Shown here: piece by piece, positions 50,767-59,700 of the stretch | Numbering within the stretch: position 1 is the first letter of the stretch | Layout: each line of letters opens with the position of its first letter | From: Triplophysa rosa | Lineage: Eukaryota; Chordata; Actinopteri; Cypriniformes; Nemacheilidae | Assembly (NCBI RefSeq): GCF_024868665.1 | Contig: NW_026634124.1 | Span: 83,719-147,718 of the forward strand | Direction of reading: 5' to 3' | Length of the DNA stretch: 64,000 nucleotides | Program-made: the position numbers and the translations under genes | The notes under the pieces: model-generated | The model's input: only the letters and a program-made list of their open reading frames with translations | Databases searched by the model: none | Told to the model about the DNA's origin: nothing

Positions 50767-53700
50767 CTCAGTGAGAGCACACATTTAGGATAAAGGAGAG
50801 AGAAGCACAGGTCAAATATAACAGACTATAAATTCCTATATGCAATATTAATTAAGTAAAACTTTAAAATTCTAAAGCAGCCCCCCCGGTCAGGCAGATA
50901 GTGCAAAAACAGTATGCAAACGGTGGCGAGGAACCCAAAACTCTAATCGAGAAAAAAAACCTCAGGAGAACCCAGGCCCAACCAGGGGATTCCAGTTCCC
51001 CTCTGGCAAAAGCTGCTGCCTCTGCACAAGCTCCAGAGAGCTTGCACAACAAGGCTAAATAAAATAAATAAACTTAATAATAAAATAAATTATAGTTTAA
51101 GATTATCATTAATAATCTAATAGCATTTGAAATTTTGTGGTGAAGACATGTCAAGAGACCGCGTCCTTCTTTATCCAGCTCTATCATCTCAGCTCTTGTC
51201 AGGTCCCCACTTCCCATTCTCCGCTCTACCATCAGGTCAGGCCATGAACTGCATCCTGCTCGCTGTGGTAACCTTGGAACAATGAGACAAGACTGGCTGA
51301 GAGTATGTGTACATCAGTTGTGTTTTTGGTTCCGGTTGATCTAACTAATGCAGCCTAAACCCTCAGAAGATTTATATTATGGAAGAGTAGTGTATGCAAG
51401 ATTAAAAAGATGCGTCTTTAGTCTAGATTTAAACTGACAGAGTGTGTCTGCCTCCCGGACAGTGCAGGGAAGACTATTCCAAAGTTTAGGCGCTAGATAG
51501 GAAAAGGATCTACCACCTGCACTTGATTTTGAAATTCTAGGTATTACCAACTGACAGGACGCCTGAGAGCGTAATGCACGTGAAGGACTGTAATACAAAA
51601 GGAGTTCATTCAAGTACTGAGGAGCTAAACCATGTAAGGCTTATAGGTAATAAGCAAGATTTTAAAGTTAACGCGATGCTTTATAGGTAACCAGTGCAAG
51701 GTTGACAGAACCGGGCTAATATGTTCATACTTTTTTGTACGTGTAAGAACTCGAGCTGCCGCGTTTTGGACCAATTGGAGTTTTTGTAATAAGCCTGCAG
51801 GGCAACCACCTAACAGTGCATTACAGTAGTCTAGTCTTGATGTCATGAATGCATGAATTAACTTCTCTGCATCTGACATTGACAGCATATGACGTAGTTT
51901 AGATATATTCTTAAGATGGAAAAACGCAATTTTACAGGTGTTGGCGACGTGGCTCTCAAATGACAGATTACTATCGAATAGAACGCCAAGATTCTTTGCT
52001 GACGACGAGGGTTTTATGGAACATCCGTCAATAGTTAAACAGTATTCTTGGTTGTTACTTATAGCAGTTTTCGGTCCAATAAGTAACACTTCCGTTTTGT
52101 CCGAGTTCAGTAATAAAAAGTTGTTACTCATCCAGTTTTTTTTTTTTTAATACATAGTGTTGTCACGGTACCAAAATTTCAGTAGTCAGTACCAATACCA
52201 GTAAAATTCCACGGTTCTCTGTACCAATTTCGGTACCAAAGCAAAACACCGGTACATGCTAATTGAAACACAATTTTATTAATAAAGCTCATTGTTAATA
52301 TAAATGTATAGAAAGCAATGCCATTTTGTATACATGAAGTATAAGTTAATTGTTGCTGAAACTGTTGTGTGCTCTCTGCTGATGCTGATGATCCTCCTCA
52401 GTCTGCTGCTGTATAAGACAAATAGAATAAACTTCAGTAAGTCAACTGACTGAACAAACATGCATATGCAATATTAAAACAAACATCAGTTTTTATACTG
52501 CATTTACACAAGATTACTTACATTAAGGTAACTATATATTAAAATAATAAATGCAACAGATATGTTTTTCTTTAGTTTAAATGTGGCTTTTTAAACCTAA
52601 TAGAGTTACAGTATCTATCCAAGACATACACATTGCTAGTCATACAGTTAGTATGATAGTTTTCTAGCACATAGATTTCAGATAGGCCTATATAAAATAG
52701 GTGCTGTAACCCCATACGGGGGTCTAAAATACAGTAACTCTATCTGCCTGTCGTCTTTAAACGAAAGCCCGAACCTGCCCCGTACCCGAGATTGTTTAAC
52801 CCGACCCGACCATTACAGTTACATTTTAAGCCCGAACCCGAAGTGCGTTTAACAGCAAGCTTTGTTGAAATATGCTGCATTTTATGATTGCTTGCGATGA
52901 TAATTAAATAGCTAACACAAGCAAACACAGTTTCATCAAGGCATGGCGGCCCCCTCGCCCCCTCAGCAGTGAACACACAAGAAAAAATAAGAAATAGCAC
53001 AGACTTACCAATAACGAAACTTTGCTGTGGGTGAACAGGTGTAAAAGTCAAAAATCATTTTTGAACCCTCTGGAACTGTTGGTTTAAGCGCTGTCCTCCT
53101 CTGATTAAAAGCTCTCCTCTCGCTGCTGCTGCTAACTTTACTTGCAGGGATGCTGAGGATACTATGGGCCAGTCTTGACAGTAATGACAAGATCATAATT
53201 CTTCCAGAGTGCAGCTTTCCCTGCATCATTTGGAACTGTAATACGTTTTCCATCGCTAATATTTTGCTTTATCACCTTCTGTGTCGTGACAACGAGGACA
53301 AGAGCGGGAGCACGTGCGCAGAACAGTTTATGCAAAAAGTGTGTTTTCTCTTGTGTTTTTTTGTGGTCACAACGCAGCAAACACGCAAGCACACGCCACG
53401 GCACGCAAACTTGTTTGTATATAGCCTATATATTTTTTTAGTTACAAACCCGCCCCGAACGTTTTTCGGGCCCCATCGGGCTCGGGTCGGGTCTACCTCT
53501 ACTTTCCGTGGATCTCAAAACTACCGTCAGCTCTCTGTAACTAGGTGCAGAAAAATAAAACAGAACATCCTCATGAATGACACATTTCTGTGCGCTACAA
53601 CATCATCATGATAGTGTTCTAAAGTATGCCGTCATTGGAGTGAAGTGCTTTCATTTTGCTGGAGGTAAAAACTAGCCTTAGTTAACAAGGGGGGAACGCA

Positions 53701-56700
53701 TTTATAAGCTGCATTTATAACAACGAATGGCAAAGATGCAGATGTCATGTTAATGCACACACCTTGTAACGTTACTCTGCTTATGACGTTCACTCCACTC
53801 TGTGCTGTTGTGAACTGAAGAATGCGCTAAATAACGCAGCCTAACGCCGTTTTCATAATAAGAGTTTTAAAGGGGACTATAAAGCGATCTCGAATTCTTG
53901 TACAGATTACATAATTATTCACTAGTAGTTAGCAATGCCACTGGTTCCCCATATAGCATAGATACAATTGTAAGATGCCAGCTAAAGATCTGGAAAACAT
54001 CTTTAAAAAAAACAATTTTTTATGGTTTGTTGCGGTCATGAAATCTGTTTTCCCACTGTTTCTCTGCCTGCTTTGGAACAAAATGTGTCTCATGACACAC
54101 CTCTGCCAAGAAATTGTTTCCTGATTTCTTTTTTATTTATGTTGGCTGCACATACATATAGCATACAGATTGATTAATTTTTCACGGTGCATAGAATCGA
54201 TTGTAGCTTGTCATGTATAGCTGTCGTGACTGGTGTGTACAAAAACTTGAAATAAAATGGAAAGATGCATCACTTTTTGCGATCGCATCTGGTGTTAGAC
54301 AGGTTATGCTTTATGCTTTGTTTTCTGTCTGTAATATATATATATGTTTGTATGTGCAGGCCTCATTTCTCACAAAGAAGCTGAACATCACAGGAAAGCG
54401 AGTCAATCTGGCTATATGGGTGAGTCACATTTTTCTGGCAATATTTTACAATGTTTGTGTAAAGGTTGTTTTTAAAATAACAAAGACGCAGACTGGTGTT
54501 TATAGAAGTCAGAGCCAAAAATGGGCAGATAAAAGCATTTACTAGCATGAATGAATAAATGTAAATGAAGTATCTTCCACTACCACAATATGCACATTAT
54601 GTTTCAGTAAGGTGAATTTCGTGATGAAATTGACATTATTGTTGTTTGACGGTTTTATATAATAAATTACATTAGAACACAAAACAGTCTAAATTTGAAG
54701 TTGTGCCTGATATGTATTTCTTCATAATTTTGTACAGTACACAAACTCGATAACGTATTGAGAACTATTTTTGCAAACACAAATCAAGAACTTCAAAAAG
54801 CTATACCCATTGTGTGAAAGTTTTTTTTTATTTGATTTAAGGACACTGCTGGTCAGGAGCGTTTCCATGCACTCGGGCCCATCTACTACAGAGACTCCAA
54901 TGGGGCCATTTTGGTCTATGATGTAACAGATGAGGATTCGTTTCAGAAGGTAAACTTTGTCAACTCAGGTTGACAGAGTAAAAGCAACTGTCAATTTTAA
55001 TATTGTGTTATAGAATGCAACATCAACCCCTGCATTCATGTTGGTTTAATGTGGTTCCTTTTCTGAGCCTCCATTAATCTACCTCATTATTTTACAGGTG
55101 AAAAACTGGGTAAAAGAATTAAGAAAAATGTTAGGGAATGAAATATGTTTATGTATAGTAGGTGAGTACATTCTACATGTCTACATTTAGACTAAACATG
55201 TTTTTATGTCATATTTTCAAAATAAATGTTTAAGCCCAAATGGAATCTGAAGATCACTTACACTTTTCTAGATTTGTGTGTGGATTTTGATGTAAAATGT
55301 GTAGAATCCTGACAAATGGCTCTAAAGATACTTAAACCTGAATATATATATATATATTGTAGCCTTGGAAAAGTTAAATACGTAAACAATATGAAATATA
55401 ACCACTTGTAATAAAATCCTAAAGAAGATCCTAAAAGTGTAGTATATCGTTGGATATCAATTTTTCCATTTATGTTGGCTTGAAAATGCTGTACAGATTG
55501 TGTGTCGCCCTGATTATGACTATAGCTTGATATTAATTTCTTGTTCATTGTTTTTTCTAAATAGGAAATAAAATTGACCTGGAAAAGGAAAGGCATGTTT
55601 CAGTAGAGGAAGCTGAGGGGTATGTTTATCTTTTATCTCTTATAGAGTGTGATGTTTTTCAACAACAACTTGGTTGAGTGATAAGTGTGAAATAAATACT
55701 TAACACAGACTTAATGGTTTACCGTGATAATACGGTCCAACGGTTAGTATTATCGCGTCATATTTTAATTATCGTTACACCGTACAAGTGTTACGGCTTG
55801 AAAAAGCCTGTCCAGCATCAAACAAAGTTATCAAGAGTATAATGTAGATGCAGCATGAAACGTGGGTTTTATAAGGGATAATGTACAGGGCCCGGTTGCA
55901 TAAAGCACCTTAAGTTTTTCCCTAAGTATGACACTTAAGGCAGTCGTGGTCTAATGGTTAGAGAGTCAGACTCGTGACCAGAAGGTTGCTGGTTCGATCC
56001 CCAGGGCCGGCGGGTAACGACTGAGGTGCCCTTGAGCAAGGCACCTTACCCCTACTTGCTCCCCGGGTGCTGCAGTGATAGCTGCCCACTGCTCCGGGGG
56101 TACGTGTGTTCACCACTTGCTGTGCGTGTGTTCACTACTCTCTGGATGGGTTAAATGCAGAGTCACATTTCGGGTATGGGTCACCATACTTGACAAAAAA
56201 TTGAATTAAATTAAATTAAAAAATTAAGGGGTGATTTTCCTTTACCAAAGACAATAGGAGAATAACTTAAGTAAAACTTAAGGTATACTTAAGGACACAC
56301 TTAAGGGAAAATTACACTTAAGGTGCTTTATGCAACCGGGCCCAGGCAGCCGGTTGGTATCGCAGAAATTAGCCCTGACAGTGTGATCAGGCAGTCTTGT
56401 ATCACACTGAAGGGGCTTATTTCGCGATAAAAGCCGGCTGCTTGTACATTATCCCTCTTATTACAAGGCTACTTGCAGAATGCAGACATGAGAAAAAAAC
56501 TGGACATAAAATGTGAATTTGAAATATTTTATTAGCTCATTTTTACCGAATGCAGACCTTCCACGGGAAAAGCCGTTTAGTTTCAGTTTTAAAGTAAGAA
56601 ACGATGTTCAAATGTCACGAACAGGCAAATTGGTTTAATCATTTGTAAATATAATATCATATATGTTATTAAAAGAAGACATATTTATAATACATTTTTG

Positions 56701-59700
56701 TGTAATATTAAACTGCCTCTCTCAAAATGATTTGCTGCATCCGGGTTACAGGGTGTTATTAGTTTTGAGTGGTTGTTATTTGAAAATAACAACCCTTGGA
56801 ATGTTGCGACTGGCCAATCAGAATCATGCATTCAAATGAGCTGTGTAAGTTAATTTATGTCAGGAGAGTAAATCAGGAGTATTGACATTTGGAACAAAAT
56901 AAAGTGACGCATACCTATTTATTCACGTCTGCTCCTGTGAGTTTGTGATGACAGTGCTTCACTAATTAGGACTTTAATCCAAAAATGTGCACATTTGTGT
57001 AAATGTAGATATACTGACGCACGTTTACTTTATATTTCTTTATACAGACCCATCATTTCTATTCATTATTCATCAAATGATGTGATATGATGAGTTTGAC
57101 ACTCCATTCAGCTTGTTTCTTCTGCTTTGAGCGCTATTATGAGCACGGATGTCATGCTGCTTTCTCCTGGGTCCTAAAGTACACCCATTTACTCACAACA
57201 CACGCAGACAGATAGGGCTGTCACGATTATGAAATTTGGCTGACGATTAATTGTCTAATAAATCATTGCGATTATGATGATTAATTGTCTGTTTTAGAGC
57301 TTTGACTTTTAATTCTCATACATTTTTTATTCAGCTTTGAAACGATCATATTGTTCTGAATATAAAGATTGTTATTTTTCTTGGAAATACATAGGAAAAA
57401 ATTGGGTCATCATACTTAAAGCGGCAGTCCGCAAGTTCTTTTGAGTAAAAATGAGCTAAAACCAATTATTGAGCAAGTACATGAAAGAACGGTGTTTAAA
57501 ACTGTGTCATTACCCTTGCTGGATTCACCACGGAAAGCTTGTAATAATGGTTTGTAATTTGCCCTGTCGGGTCGTCTTTTCCGGAGATCCTTATATGGTG
57601 TCTTTCGTCTATGTGTCATTTCGTCACATTCGTAGACAGAACGAAGAGGATCCGGCTGCTAGCCCGCGTGTGGATGCGAGTGACAGGCGGTTTGTAGCAT
57701 GTACTCACAACTGCTGGGTAGGATTTCATAAAACGTTTAGTATTATTTATGGCGGCGTTTAGTACTTTTACTTTTAAACGCCAAGCAGTGTTGACATCTG
57801 GTGATTCATCATTTGTGAAAAACAAGAAAGAATGAACTGATGACAGTTTACAAAGAAACAGGAAATGTGATCGGACTCGTGCGAAAACAAGAATTTATTT
57901 TGGCAAGGCATTTCAAAGGTGGCGTGAACTCCGTGATCTGAAAGGATTGTAAACGGATGCAGACATCGCTTTATTTTTTCTGAACAGGTAAGACATTTCA
58001 ATAAATAACACAAAAACCGTAGCGCACTTGTTGTGTTAATACAGACGGGTACAGTTTCATCGGTTGTTCTTTCTCTCTTTATGTTCATTATGATAAATGT
58101 AATTTAAGCCCTATTCGCCCGGGATTAGTATTATCTGGGGACCTCGTGTGATTTAGAAATTACCTCACCACATCTGTATTTCATGTGGCGCGAATTAGCA
58201 CGGACAAGTGAAGCCTGTGATTTTACTTAAATTTACGGACTTATATCCCGGATATGAAGGCTTTGCATATAGTATAGTTGTATGGTGTATAATGATTTAT
58301 GACCGTGCCTGTCAGCATTTGAGACCCGCGTTCGGGGATCTTCTGTCCAGTTCGCGTTACGGGAGTTTCCATGAGAAATAACAAAACTGGAGACTCCCAG
58401 TCAAAACGGCAGTGTTGGCAGCTCCATTTGCGCTATTTGTGTCTGTTTATGTTCTTATTTGTTTCGTGTTATATCATCTGCAATGTTATCTGTGTTTATT
58501 ATGCGCTACTGATGTACAGTGACCACCAGTGTCACAGGCCACGACTCAAAACATCAGACTCATCCGCGCAGTTGAGCAGTGCCGAATCACAACTCTCGTA
58601 AAGAAATACTTCCGCACATCACCTGCAGTAGCAATTACAAACTGAGATGGCGACAAAGAGGCCAATCCTACGGACTGCCGCTTTAAGGTTTAGGGTTTTA
58701 CCTGTCAATAATACAACCGCCAAATACTTGTAAATTAAGTAACTTGATCAGGAGAGAATTGAAGCCACCATTAAAATGCTATCAGTCATAGAAAAGCTTC
58801 TAGTCTGTTTTTTTCTCACTTGCAAGACTACAATAAAGGTTTACTTCTATATTAATGAGATTTTGGTAAACTGGTTTTCACACTGAAATAATATTAAATT
58901 GTAGTGCAGGTTATTTTTATGGTATATGCTTTAGTTTTTTTTAAAGTGATTGTGTTGTGGTGGTACATTTTACAAGTATTACCATGCTTTAGTTACAATA
59001 TATACAATAAAATATGCAATATGCAGATGCACTACAGCTCCCCCTAGTGTCTTCTATAGAGATGTGCAATAATTGCGATGATCTGAAACCATCTCAATGA
59101 GGTCAAACAATCACGATGAGACGATTATTTAATAATCGTGACAGCCCTACAGACAGATGATTTGCTGAATTGTGTTGTGTTTTTATGAAAAACTGATTTA
59201 CTTCAGGTTGTTTAATCTGAACTAGGAAACTTTTACCTCATGCCCCCAACATGCCATGACTTATATTAATGTTTTTTATTTGATGTAAATCAAACAAAAG
59301 TACATTTACAGGTAAACTCATTATTAAATTTGGTTTACATCTGGACTTTTTTTTTGACAATCCCAGAACATGCTAATAAAACTGTGGCAATACTGATAAC
59401 CGTGATATGTTGTTCACTATAACCGTGATCTGAAATTTTCACACCGTTACATCTCTTAACACAGTGAGCAGCTCAGTATCTGTGTGCGCGATCGTTTGTG
59501 TATCATTGACTAGTATGATGATCACATGTTGTATAGATGGACTGGTCACATGATACACAAGTCACGTGAACAACAATCCACACGAGATATACAGTATGTG
59601 TGCAGTATTATTGTTGTAGCCCTTACAGCTGTGTTACAAAACCACTAAGTAGAAACGTCTTTTTTTAAACAATAGTTAATTCGAGACTAAATATAAGCAG

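Larger units (their letters stand above)
55869..56463. mobile_element. Outer MITE of a three-level nest
   Basis: The left end TTATAAGGGATAATGTACAG pairs with the right end TGTACATTATCCCTCTTAT. The interior CAGCCGGTTGGTATCGC mirrors GCGATAAAAGCCGGCTG. With the nested element removed it is about 140 bp, almost a perfect palindrome. Confidence 0.8.
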
